26,378 bases of DNA. Source: an uncultured Marvinbryantia sp. Its GTDB lineage: Bacteria; Bacillota; Clostridia; Lachnospirales; Lachnospiraceae. The position numbers were made by a program, and so were the translations under genes. The notes beneath the pieces are model-generated. The model saw only the letters and a list, made by a program, of their open reading frames with translations. It did not search any database and was not told the origin of the DNA. This document shows positions 17,546 to 24,657 of this stretch, piece by piece; within the stretch, counting starts at the first letter, position 1, and every line of letters starts with the position of its first letter. The stretch lies in assembly GCA_934373455.1 (NCBI GenBank), contig CAKRON010000027.1, forward strand, positions 1 to 26,378, in the 5' to 3' direction.

Positions 17546-17562
17546 TACGATTATCCGACTTG
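17543..17562. promoter_or_regulatory. Operator O1 between the subtilase and XRE genes
   Basis: CAATACG (17543-17549) and CGACTTG (17556-17562) are imperfect inverted arms around a 6-base centre, at the same offset from the -35 as the perfect palindrome at 14952-14971. It lies between two divergent genes, so it could control both. The XRE gene's own promoter is unclear; a possible extended -10 TGATAATAA is at 17594-17602. Confidence 0.5.
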
Positions 17563-17643
17563 ATATACGTTTATAAAGTCAGATTTTTTCATATGATAAT
17601 AAGTAATTCATTATTACAACATATTCTCATTGGGAGGATGAAA

Positions 17644-17973
17644 ATGGCATCATTAGATTATGGCAAAATTGGGAAACGCATTGCACACAGAAGAAAAGAA
17701 CTTGGTCTGAAGCAGTCTGAAGTAGAAGAACGGGCTGAATTAAGTTATAAATATCTCTCCAATATTGAACGCAGCACATCTATTCCTTCTCTGGAAGTTA
17801 TTATGCGTCTGGCAGAGGCACTAGATACTACCCCGGACGAATTCCTTGTAGGAACCGTTCGTAACTGCAATTCTGACTGGAAAAATGCTTCTGATATGCT
17901 CCGTACATTTGACAGCAAGAAACTTTCTCTTGCTCAAAATTTTCTCGAATGGCTTGCCAGTCAGGATCTATAA
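17644..17973 (+). CDS. XRE-family helix-turn-helix transcriptional regulator
   Basis: 109 aa. Residues ~7-62 form an HTH_3/Cro-C1 domain (GKRIAHRRKELGLKQSEVEE, LSYKYLSNIERSTSIPSLEVIMRLAEAL, then TTPDEFL). The remaining ~45 residues are probably a dimerisation tail; there is no peptidase, cupin or sensor domain. The ATG at 17644 follows GGGAGG with 6 bases between; the ATG inside GGGAGGATG is too close to that site. It is divergent from the subtilase gene, and the palindromes repeated in both neighbouring promoters make it the obvious candidate regulator of the block and of itself (inference). It ends in a strong terminator. Confidence 0.92.
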   Translation: MASLDYGKIGKRIAHRRKELGLKQSEVEERAELSYKYLSNIERSTSIPSLEVIMRLAEALDTTPDEFLVGTVRNCNSDWKNASDMLRTFDSKKLSLAQNFLEWLASQDL

Positions 17974-17980
17974 ATCTTAC

Positions 17981-18028
17981 AAAAAAGACTCAGAAATTGC
18001 GCTTATTCGTAATTTCCAAGTCTTTTTA
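17981..18028. terminator. Bidirectional terminator after the XRE gene
   Basis: AAAAAGACT-CA-GAAATT pairs with AATTTC-CA-AGTCTTTTT around a loop at ~17999-18010, with a CA/CA internal mismatch and T-runs on both strands. It lies between the convergent XRE gene and the Rpn-type pseudogene. Confidence 0.85.
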
Positions 18029-18060
18029 TATTACTGTATACAAATTATATGATCTGATCA

Positions 18061-18702
18061 CTAGATATCATATTCAATTACGATCCCATGTTCTATTGCC
18101 AATTTTCTTAATCTGGCATTTTTCTTTTCCAGTTCATCTGCACGCTGTTTTTCTTTTTCTGTATTTATCATTTCTCTCATTCTTCCAATTTCCATTCCTT
18201 CTCGTCGCCCTTCCATTCTTCCAGCTTCCTTGATTCCCTGACTCAGATTACACATTTCCTTCACATCCTCTCTAAATTTTTCTTCCATAGAAATTCCATA
18301 TTCTTTTTCTAAGATTTCTATCTTTTCTTTTGCGTCAACTCTTGCGAAAATAATATTCCCAGCAGACGATGCAATTTATATTCCTTGTTCTGGCAGTTCT
18401 TTCGCCAGTCCGATCATCACAATATTAATTAAATCTGTCCTGCCTTTCCAATCTTTTACTTCCAGTCGGCTTTCTTTTGTCAGATGGTACCATTCTAATG
18501 TGTTTTTCTTCTGATTCATGCAGATCCAGATGCTATATACCTGCTTAATATCATTATATTCTGACTTGACAAATTCCCTGTTCTTCTGTGATGAAATCTC
18601 TCTGCTCACATAAAATACTGCCCGGTTCAGGATATCATATCCAGAAGGTTCATCTTTCTGGGCTTCTACATCAAGAATCAAAACAACTCTTGTTCTGCTC
18701 AT
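18061..18702 (-). pseudogene. Degenerate Rpn-family PD-(D/E)XK gene
   Basis: Two open pieces on the minus strand (18376-18702 and 18061-18288) read as successive parts of an Rpn-family protein. The first has the ExQ nuclease segment LDVEAQKDEPSGYDILNRAVFY and KQVYSIWICMN; the second has EKEYGISM, EMCNLSQGI and a charged helical tail. The N-terminal family region is missing, with an in-frame stop just upstream. Between the pieces a TAA at 18376-18378 interrupts the frame. Shifting one frame there recovers EYKLHRLLGILFSQELTQ, the expected family sequence, and the original frame resumes at KEKIEILEKEYG. That means two compensating frameshifts plus 5' truncation. Confidence 0.82.
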
Positions 18703-18818
18703 CGCATTTCTCTTTGCTTATCATTGATATTATTTTTGAAAGCATAGATTCCTGAAATGTAATGAGATATCCAGACCATGCGGTTGCATTTTGAAATGAA
18801 TATATGCTTTACTTACAT

Positions 18819-18846
18819 TCTATATTTATCATGTTCATTGTGTCAA
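18819..18846 (-). promoter_or_regulatory. Remaining promoter upstream of the Rpn-type pseudogene
   Basis: TTGACA (18841-18846) and TATAGA (18819-18824), 16 bases apart on the minus strand; TAGAAT with 18 bases is an alternative. Only ~110 bases separate it from the truncated coding part. The stretch 18847-19001 holds nothing else that I can identify. Confidence 0.5.
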
Positions 18847-19001
18847 TACTTTTTATATTAAATAGTCAACATATTATTTCACACATTCGGATGCAAAAGT
18901 AACAAGATAATGTGGACGCTGCTTTTTCATTTAACCCCAAAAGTAAAAGATGCAAAAAAGAGACTCTTAGGGTGAAGGATAGTTAAAATCTATCACCATG
19001 C

Positions 19002-19050
19002 AAAAAGATCCAGAACTTTACATTTTCTGTAAATTCCAGATCTTTTTATT
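19002..19050. terminator. Bidirectional terminator downstream of the AAA-ATPase-like gene
   Basis: AAAAAGATC-CA-GAAcTTTACA pairs with TGTAAA-TTC-CA-GATCTTTTT around TTTTC, with a CA/CA internal mismatch and one bulged C; T-runs on both strands. It ends the exoA/AAA-ATPase transcript. Confidence 0.82.
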
Positions 19051-19099
19051 CTCCATAATATTTTTACGTGCCTAATCCAGTCATTTCCCGAATGACATA

Positions 19100-20788
19100 C
19101 TAGCTCCCAATCAACACTTTTTTCCCACAAAACGCGAATCCATAATGTCTGATATTCTCTTTTGGAATCCCTCTTGCCAGTAAATCTGCATCATAGTTTT
19201 TCTCTTCTATCTGTCGGAGTGCATTTTCTACCGTATGTTCCAGTGATTCTTCCCGCACGGAATTCTGTACTTTGAACTCCATGATAATCGCATCTAAGTT
19301 ATCCTTCAACGGTTCCATGATAACATCATATCGTCCAAATCCACTTTCCCGGTTTGATGTGATGCGGTATTTTCCCTCAAGATCTACAATCAGACCTAAG
19401 ACAAATCCATGATAAAAACGCTCTGGTTCTGCATCTTCTGACGGCTTGTTTCCCACATCAAAGCTTCTGAATGTCTGAAGAGCCACCTGATTCATAAACA
19501 GATTCATATATTCCAGATCCCCCTCCATTAATGCCGTTTTAAAACTTCCATACGCTGACTCATCTTCTGCAAACCAGCTTTCGATCATATTTTCAAACAT
19601 CAGCATGGTCTCATGGTTGGTTATACTCAGATAATACCTTCTTTTTCCTGTTCTGGTTTCTGTCTCATATCTGTTTACTCTCAAATATCCGCTGGCAAGA
19701 AGAAGACTCCAGATTGCTCCCCGCTTTCTTCCCAATTGTTCGAAAATCACCTGTGCATCCAGCTCTGTGCAAATTTCTCTACCATTTAGCAGATCTTCCA
19801 TCTCTGATTTTATCTTTCCCGGACTCCGGCGGATCAGATCTGATACCAGAGCATTGCTGCTTGTATCCGCCCAATAAGTTCCATATTCGCCAGTATCCAG
19901 ATACTTCGTAATAGACCACGGATTATAAATATCCTTTCTGCTGCCAAAAGAAAATCCATCATACCAGTATCTGATATTATCCTTTTCTTTCCACATTCCT
20001 GCATTTTCCAGTGCCTGAAACACCTCTTCCTCTGTAAATCCAAAGGAACTACTGTATTTTTCTGAAGTAGTCGTCACCACTTCCAGATTATTCAGATCCG
20101 AAAAAATAGATTCTTTGCTTACCCTGGTAATTCCTGTCAGCAGCCCACGTTCCATATACGGATTGGTTTTAAATGTAGAATTAAACAGGCTTCGAATAAA
20201 TGCCGTCAGTTCTTCCCAATATCCATGCGTATAAGCTTCCTGCAATGGCGTATCGTACTCATCCAACAGTATGATCACCTTTTTTCCGTAACATCTGCTG
20301 AGATAATCCGATAAATAGTTGACAGCCACTGCTGCTGCATCATCGGACATGAACTCGCTAACTGCATCAAAATAAGACAGATCCCTTTCATTCAGGACGT
20401 CACTTGTCCGAATAAAATCGAATTCACTGTACAGCCTCACGATCTTGCGTATGATTCCCATACGGGCAGTCTCATAGGTTGCTGCCTTAATATCCGCAAA
20501 GCTAAGTGCAATCACAGGATAAGTTCCCTGAAGAGCACGCAGTTTCTCATTTTTCCACACAGTCAGTCCTTCAAAATACTGTCCCATGTCTGAATACTTC
20601 ACAGAGAAAAAATGTTCTGTCATATTCATATTCAAGGTTTTTCCAAATCTTCTCGGACGTGTGATCAGCGTGACACTGTCCTGATTCTCCCACCATTCTC
20701 TGATAAAATCTGTCTTATCAATATAAAAACAGTGGTTCTTCCGTATTGACACAAAATCCTGATTTCCAATGGAGATGACTGTTTTCAT
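19100..20788 (-). CDS. AAA-ATPase-like protein with C-terminal PD-(D/E)XK domain
   Basis: 562 aa, matching the AAA-ATPase_like + PDDEXK_9 family common in gut anaerobes. Residues 44-51 (RPRRFGKT) are the Walker A-like loop and 173-179 (ILLDEYD) Walker B. The C-terminal nuclease-like fold shows Asp488 and Glu504-x-Lys506 (IIMEFKV). The family's role is unknown; defence or mobile-element functions have been proposed. The ATG at 20786-20788 is preceded by GGAAAGGAAG, which overlaps the exoA stop only 13 bases upstream, so it is co-transcribed with exoA. Intact, unlike the neighbouring Rpn-type pseudogene. Confidence 0.88.
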   Translation of the reverse strand: MKTVISIGNQDFVSIRKNHCFYIDKTDFIREWWENQDSVTLITRPRRFGKTLNMNMTEHFFSVKYSDMGQYFEGLTVWKNEKLRALQGTYPVIALSFADIKAATYETARMGIIRKIVRLYSEFDFIRTSDVLNERDLSYFDAVSEFMSDDAAAVAVNYLSDYLSRCYGKKVIILLDEYDTPLQEAYTHGYWEELTAFIRSLFNSTFKTNPYMERGLLTGITRVSKESIFSDLNNLEVVTTTSEKYSSSFGFTEEEVFQALENAGMWKEKDNIRYWYDGFSFGSRKDIYNPWSITKYLDTGEYGTYWADTSSNALVSDLIRRSPGKIKSEMEDLLNGREICTELDAQVIFEQLGRKRGAIWSLLLASGYLRVNRYETETRTGKRRYYLSITNHETMLMFENMIESWFAEDESAYGSFKTALMEGDLEYMNLFMNQVALQTFRSFDVGNKPSEDAEPERFYHGFVLGLIVDLEGKYRITSNRESGFGRYDVIMEPLKDNLDAIIMEFKVQNSVREESLEHTVENALRQIEEKNYDADLLARGIPKENIRHYGFAFCGKKVLIGS

Positions 20789-20801
20789 TTTTCTTCCTTT
20801 C

Positions 20802-21560
20802 CTACACCTCTATATCCAGTTCCACCGGGCAGTGATCAGATCCGAATACCTCAGTATGGATGGACGCCCCTTTCAGCCTGTCTTTCAGGCTTTCGGATAC
20901 GCAGAAATAGTCAATACGCCATCCGGCATTTTTCTCTCTGGCTTTGAACCGATAGGACCACCAGGAATAGATACCTTCCTGATCCGGATAAAAATAACGA
21001 TAAGTATCGATAAATCCGGCGTTGACTACATTCGTGAACTTTTCCCGCTCTTCATCGGTAAATCCTGCATTCTTCCGGTTAGTCTTCGGATTCTTCAGGT
21101 CGATTTCTTTGTGGGCCACATTCAGATCTCCGCAAAAAATCACCGGTTTTGTCTTCTCCAGATTCTTCAGATATGCCAGAAAATCATCTTCCCATTTCAT
21201 ACGATATGGCAGTCTGGCCAGCTCATTCTGGGAATTCGGTGTATAGACCGTCACCATATAAAAAGGATCAAACTCCAGTGTGATGACTCTGCCTTCATGA
21301 TCGTGCTCTTCGATTCCGATTCCATAAGCTACCGACAGCGGCTCCTCTTTGGTAAAAATTGCGGTTCCGGAATAGCCTTTCTTCTCTGCATAATTCCAGT
21401 ATGCATGGTATCCTTCCGGTGCAAAATCAATCTGCCCTTCCTGCAGCTTGCTCTCCTGAATACAGAAAATATCTGCATCCACTTCTTTAAAATATTCGGT
21501 AAATCCCTTCTGCACACAGGCACGAAGCCCATTCACATTCCATGATATTAATTTTTTCAT
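20802..21560 (-). CDS. xth: Exodeoxyribonuclease III / AP endonuclease
   Basis: 252 aa Mg-dependent repair enzyme of the ExoIII/APE1 family, acting at abasic sites in base-excision repair. Conserved blocks are all present: [64 protein letters not shown] and the terminal GSDHCPVEL. The ATG at 21558-21560 has GGAG 7 bases before it; an in-frame start at 21611 is rejected because it adds 17 residues outside the family N-terminus and has no ribosome binding site. The insertion element ends 60 bases upstream, so its original promoter may have been displaced. Confidence 0.96.
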   Translation of the reverse strand: MKKLISWNVNGLRACVQKGFTEYFKEVDADIFCIQESKLQEGQIDFAPEGYHAYWNYAEKKGYSGTAIFTKEEPLSVAYGIGIEEHDHEGRVITLEFDPFYMVTVYTPNSQNELARLPYRMKWEDDFLAYLKNLEKTKPVIFCGDLNVAHKEIDLKNPKTNRKNAGFTDEEREKFTNVVNAGFIDTYRYFYPDQEGIYSWWSYRFKAREKNAGWRIDYFCVSESLKDRLKGASIHTEVFGSDHCPVELDIEV

Positions 21561-21623
21561 GCGTGTTCTCCAATCCGTTATCCTCCGCAAATCCACAGAT
21601 TTGCCTAACATTCTGTATCCATT

Positions 21624-21660
21624 GTACCAAGTCGCTAGCGCGACGGCTAGCCCAAGGTAC
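21624..21660. repeat. Left-end hairpin of the insertion element
   Basis: GTACC (21624-21628) and GGTAC (21656-21660) close the structure, and the two GCTAGC copies (21634-21639 and 21645-21650) pair inside it. It is GC-rich compared with its surroundings, a shape expected for an ori- or ter-type end of an IS91-like element. Confidence 0.65.
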
Positions 21661-21687
21661 GCAAAACCACTACTTTTTTCATAAAAA

Positions 21688-21761
21688 ATAGCAGTTTTTA
21701 AATTTATGATGTATTGTTAAGTTACCACACCAAACAACTTCATAACTAAAAAAACTGCTAT
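21688..21761. repeat. Long inverted repeat upstream of the recombinase
   Basis: ATAGCAGTTTTT (21688-21699) pairs exactly with AAAAACTGCTAT (21750-21761). Within the 50-base loop, TATGA/TCATA and AAGTT/AACTT pair further. No T-run follows, so a plain terminator is unlikely. It could be a transposition end structure or an RNA leader. The stretch 21762-21867 shows nothing else. Confidence 0.6.
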
Positions 21762-21880
21762 GATTACTTTAACATGGATTTTTAAACTCAACAACTACAT
21801 ATCTTATTTTTTGTTCGTCCACCACCTGTTTTGAAAATGCTTTTTTCACTTATTCATTTTTCAATTACAGGAGGTTCACA

Positions 21881-22747
21881 ATGGACAAATATTTAAATCT
21901 TTTTAGGGAAATGATTTCCCTTTGCGGTCTTACCGACCATACTTTAACATCCTATTGTACTTACATCCGTTCTTATCTGGATTATCTTTCAGATATTCTC
22001 CATAAACAGCCTGAGGATGTGACCTGGGATGAACTACGCTTTTATATTCGCTGGATTCAGAAAGAACGCAATCTTTCTGATCGCACTATTAATGCATCTA
22101 TTTCCCAGCTTCGCTTTTTCACCATGTATGTCTTACACAAACCTTGGGACGACACGCAGCTTCCAATGCGCAAATTCGATTCCTATCTGCCTTATGTTCC
22201 AACCAAAGAAGAGATTCAACTCTTTATTGATACACTTCCTACTTTGAAACAGCAGGCAATGGTGGCCCTCATGTATTCTTCCGGTCTGCGCGTGGGCGAA
22301 GTCTGTCAGCTTAAATATTCTGATATTCAACGTTCTTCTATGCGCATTCATGTGGCAAAAACAAAAAACCGCTCTGATCGTTACGCAATCCTTTCTCAAA
22401 AAGCTCTGCGTCTGTTGACGGAATACTGGTATGCCTTTGACCGCCCAACCAATTGGCTTTTCCCAGCAAAACAAGATTCCACAAGACCCTGCAAAACTGC
22501 TGTATTAAGCAATCAGGTTTTAGAGCATCGTAAAAAGCTTGGGCTGGATCCAAAATTGAATTGCCATTCTTTTCGTCATGCTTTCGGTACCCATTTGTAC
22601 GAATCAGGTACCGATCTGCTTACGATCAAAGAATTGCTTGGTCATAAATCCATTTCTTCAACGGTTATCTATATTCATCTTGCTCCCTATACTTCTCGCA
22701 AGATTCATAGTCCCTTTGACTTGATGGGAGGTGATTCCCATCAATAA
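21881..22747 (+). CDS. Tyrosine-type site-specific recombinase (element-encoded)
   Basis: 288 aa, XerC/D-like. Residues ~1-90 are a SAM-like core-binding domain. The catalytic residues follow in order: Arg in SSGLRVGEV, Lys in AKTKNRSDR, His-x-x-Arg in CHSFRHAFGTHL, the His of ELLGHKS and the nucleophile Tyr in STVIYIHL. ATG at 21881 with CAGGAGG 6-7 bases in front. It overlaps the transposase frame by about 17 bases, so the two are translated together. Its role within an IS91-type element, such as resolving or integrating the circular form, is not established. Confidence 0.92.
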   Translation: MDKYLNLFREMISLCGLTDHTLTSYCTYIRSYLDYLSDILHKQPEDVTWDELRFYIRWIQKERNLSDRTINASISQLRFFTMYVLHKPWDDTQLPMRKFDSYLPYVPTKEEIQLFIDTLPTLKQQAMVALMYSSGLRVGEVCQLKYSDIQRSSMRIHVAKTKNRSDRYAILSQKALRLLTEYWYAFDRPTNWLFPAKQDSTRPCKTAVLSNQVLEHRKKLGLDPKLNCHSFRHAFGTHLYESGTDLLTIKELLGHKSISSTVIYIHLAPYTSRKIHSPFDLMGGDSHQ

Positions 22748-23894
22748 TTATAAGATCCAGCAGATATGGAATCATTCTTTTGCTTCTTTCCGTTCTTCCG
22801 GACATTACATTTCGGATGTACAGCTGAAAGCTGCACAAGCCATTATGAACTGCAAATCCGGGATTCTTGGCTGCAACATTAGTCAGTGCACCGACTGCGG
22901 TCATATGGAGTTTCATAACAACTCCTGTCGCAACCGCAACTGTCCCAACTGTCAGGCTGTCTTAAAAGAAGTCTGGGTGGACAAGCGTAGAGCAGAAGTG
23001 ATCAATTCCCCTTACTTTCATGTAGTCTTTACTCTGCCACATGAGTTAAATCCTCTGATCTATTGTAATCAGAAACTTTTGTACGGACTTCTTCACAGAT
23101 GCTGTGCCGAAACAATCCTGGAATTATCTGCCAACAAGAAGTGGCTCGGGGCAACACCCGGCATCATCCAGATACTTCACACATGGAACCAGGAACTGGA
23201 TTATCATGTGCACATGCACTGCATCGTGTCCGGTGGCGGACTTACGAAAGATGGGAAGATCCAAAAATCTGCCAAAAGCTTTTTTATCCGTACAGAAGTG
23301 CTGAGGGACAAATTTAAAGGAAAATATATGGCCCACCTTTCCGCCCTTTACGAAAAAGGCTCTCTTACATTCTCTACTTCCTGTGAAAAGCTGTGTAATT
23401 ACTATCACTGGAAAGAGTGGAAAAACAAACTTTATGAAATGGACTGGTGTCCCTACATTAAGGAAACCTTCAACGGATTTGGCAATGCCATTGAATATCT
23501 TGGACGTTATACTCACAAGATTGCTGTTTCCAACAGCAGGATCCTTTCTGTTTCCGATGATACGGTCACTTTTTCTGCCAGAGGAAAAAAGCCCGGTGAC
23601 CCCAAACGACTGATCTCTTTGGAACATACAGAATTCATCCGGCGTTACCTGATGCATGTTCTGCCGTCTGGTTTCCAGAAAATCCGGTACTATGGTTTTC
23701 TGAATAACCGATATAAAACCAGAAACCTGAAGCTGATATTTAAACTCCAGGGTCACCAGCGTTTCAAAGCGAAATACATCAATCTATCCATGGCAGAACT
23801 TCTGAAAGCAGTCTGGAATTTAGATATCCATGTCTGTCCGGAATGTGGATGCTGCAGCATGCAGTATATTGGAAGGACATATGGCACTTCCTGA
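22731..23894 (+). CDS. IS91-family transposase (HUH/Y2 type)
   Basis: 387 aa rolling-circle transposase. An N-terminal zinc-binding domain (CTDCGHMEFHNNSCRNRNCPNCQ region) is followed by the Y2_Tnp catalytic domain. The HUH metal site is YHVHMHCIVSGG, and the tyrosine motif is EYLGRYTHKIAVSN. A second Cys cluster (CPECGCC) lies near the C-terminus. The start is uncertain: the frame opens at GTG 22731, which lies inside the GGGAGGTG that would act as ribosome binding site, and the first ATG is far downstream. A non-ATG start a few codons later or coupling to the recombinase are possible. The reading frame is intact. Confidence 0.9.
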   Translation: MIPINNYKIQQIWNHSFASFRSSGHYISDVQLKAAQAIMNCKSGILGCNISQCTDCGHMEFHNNSCRNRNCPNCQAVLKEVWVDKRRAEVINSPYFHVVFTLPHELNPLIYCNQKLLYGLLHRCCAETILELSANKKWLGATPGIIQILHTWNQELDYHVHMHCIVSGGGLTKDGKIQKSAKSFFIRTEVLRDKFKGKYMAHLSALYEKGSLTFSTSCEKLCNYYHWKEWKNKLYEMDWCPYIKETFNGFGNAIEYLGRYTHKIAVSNSRILSVSDDTVTFSARGKKPGDPKRLISLEHTEFIRRYLMHVLPSGFQKIRYYGFLNNRYKTRNLKLIFKLQGHQRFKAKYINLSMAELLKAVWNLDIHVCPECGCCSMQYIGRTYGTS

Positions 23895-23927
23895 TAAAGG
23901 ACCGCTTCTACTGAATACTTTTTTTCA

Positions 23928-23949
23928 AAGATCTTCGAAAGAAGGTCTT
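23928..23949. repeat. GAAA-capped hairpin after the transposase gene
   Basis: AAGATCTTC and GAAGGTCTT pair over nine bases (one G-T) around a GAAA tetraloop, inside the element and 30 bases after tnpA. No T-run follows. The rest of 23950-24065 shows no gene that I can support. Confidence 0.5.
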
Positions 23950-24072
23950 AAAAGCATGCCCTTTGATCTAAACTGTTTATGCAATCAGCCCCAAAAGTTA
24001 TTCGTATGCTTAAATTCCACTCAGAACTTCAGCGTTTTCACTAAAAGGGAAGAATACTATCCCCATATAAGT

Positions 24073-24099
24073 ATCGGCTAAGTGTCCGCGCCGTGGTAC
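24073..24099. repeat. Right-end hairpin of the insertion element
   Basis: GTATCGGC and GCCGTGGTAC pair with a small internal mismatch around a loop of about 11 bases and end in GGTACAAT. The left-end hairpin, read on the other strand, ends the same way. Confidence 0.55.
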
Positions 24100-24119
24100 A
24101 ATTCGAAAGAATCACATTC

Positions 24120-24154
24120 AGAGCAGTTCCATTTAATCCAGAACTGCTCTTTTT
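24120..24154 (+). terminator. Terminator just outside the element
   Basis: AGAGCAGTTC (24120-24129) and GAACTGCTCT (24141-24150) pair around 11 bases and are followed by TTTTTG on the plus strand. A second copy of the right arm (CTGCTCTGAAT, ~24157-24167) can pair instead with ATTCAGAGCAG. Confidence 0.7.
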
Positions 24155-24185
24155 GTCTGCTCTGAATCTGATACTTTCCTAATGA

Positions 24186-24194
24186 ATTATATCA
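24186..24194 (-). promoter_or_regulatory. Possible displaced promoter of exoA
   Basis: On the minus strand TGATATAAT is an extended -10 with a consensus TATAAT; the -35 is poor. Without the insertion element it would lie about 145 bases before exoA in the right direction. Confidence 0.35.
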
Positions 24195-24198
24195 TAAA

Positions 24199-24252
24199 AC
24201 GAAAAAGAAAAGCAGCCAATCCTCACAAATCAGTCTGCTTTTCTTTTTCGTA
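24199..24252. terminator. Bidirectional terminator after the DUF2325 gene
   Basis: ACGAAAAAGAAAAGCAG pairs with CTGCTTTTCTTTTTCGT (17 bases, no mismatch) around ~19 bases. A/T-rich arms give U-runs in either direction. It directly follows the DUF2325 stop codon. Confidence 0.85.
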
Positions 24253-24263
24253 GTTATGAAGCA

Positions 24264-24557
24264 TTACATTGTCGCACTTGCTGCATATTCTTCCAATCCC
24301 TGCTGCAGCGCTGCGGAACTGCTGCTGTGAATATGAAGAATCGGGATCTCCATTCTTTTTGCTTCCTGCGTAGCACTGTTGACCATCTTATGAGATACCG
24401 TATTGGTAAACAGTACCATCAAATCCGGACATCCCAGTTTTTTTCTGATAGCACCTTTTTCTTTTGTAAATACTTTTGCCTTATATCCATTTTTCTTACA
24501 GATTTCACGATAACGACATTCCATACATTCATTTCCACCTATAATTACGATACTCAT
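24264..24557 (-). CDS. DUF2325 domain-containing protein
   Basis: 97 aa, a single DUF2325 domain. It opens with a Rossmann-like SIVIIGGN, then Cys11-x2-Cys14-x5-Cys20, and has the family segment CPDLMVLFTNTVSHKMVNSA. A fourth Cys is at 43. Biochemical function is unknown. In Clostridia I recall such genes next to ferrous-iron transport genes; no feo gene is visible here. The cysteines and the GTTAG...CTAAC operators make metal-linked control plausible (inference). ATG preceded by AAAGGAGAAACAT. Confidence 0.88.
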   Translation of the reverse strand: MSIVIIGGNECMECRYREICKKNGYKAKVFTKEKGAIRKKLGCPDLMVLFTNTVSHKMVNSATQEAKRMEIPILHIHSSSSAALQQGLEEYAASATM

Positions 24558-24571
24558 ATGTTTCTCCTTTG

Positions 24572-24587
24572 GTTAGTTTTTTCTAAC
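24572..24587. promoter_or_regulatory. Second GTTAG/CTAAC palindrome in the DUF2325 leader
   Basis: GTTAG-6 bases-CTAAC lies directly before the ribosome binding site of the DUF2325 gene, echoing the operator at 24658-24674. Confidence 0.45.
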
Positions 24588-24598
24588 TGTTTGTTTTT

Positions 24599-24636
24599 AT
24601 AAAACCTTCCTCATTTCTCATGTAGGAAGGTTTTAT
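24599..24636 (-). terminator. Hairpin between the promoter and start of the DUF2325 gene (also downstream of gnpA)
   Basis: On the minus strand AAAACCTTCCT pairs with AGGAAGGTTTT around 12-16 bases, followed by ATAAAAAC. It can serve as terminator for the gnpA transcript. It also lies inside the leader of the DUF2325 transcript predicted from the promoter at 24667-24695, so it may act as an attenuator. Confidence 0.6.
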
Positions 24637-24657
24637 TGTTAGTATCATCGAATATTT

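Larger units (their letters stand above)
21621..24102 (+). mobile_element. IS91-like insertion element with tyrosine recombinase and HUH transposase
   Basis: About 2.48 kb. Contents: a hairpin left end, a long stem-loop, a tyrosine recombinase, an overlapping IS91-type transposase and a hairpin right end. Boundaries are set by an exact 9-base inverted match, ATTGTACCA at 21621-21629 and TGGTACAAT at 24094-24102, each part of a larger hairpin. I see no target duplication, as expected for IS91-type rolling-circle elements. The pairing of an integrase-like gene with tnpA occurs in a subset of IS91-family members. The exact ends remain an inference. Confidence 0.8.

Noticed and set aside
18289..18378. 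The in-frame TAA between the two Rpn pieces as a programmed recoding site
   Set aside because: The alternative frame restores normal family sequence between two shift points and the N-terminus is also missing, so decay explains it better.
20769..21545. Long plus-strand open frame (258 codons) opposite exoA
   Set aside because: It mirrors the codon structure of the intact exonuclease III gene, has no good ribosome binding site and encodes no recognisable domain.
23124..23756. Minus-strand open frame opposite the transposase
   Set aside because: Antisense to a well-supported IS91 transposase with an intact HUH motif; no family signal.
21610..24112. Target-site duplication around the insertion element
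   Set aside because: The flanks (TGTATCC on the left, TCGAAAG on the right) do not match each other, and IS91-type elements are not expected to make one.
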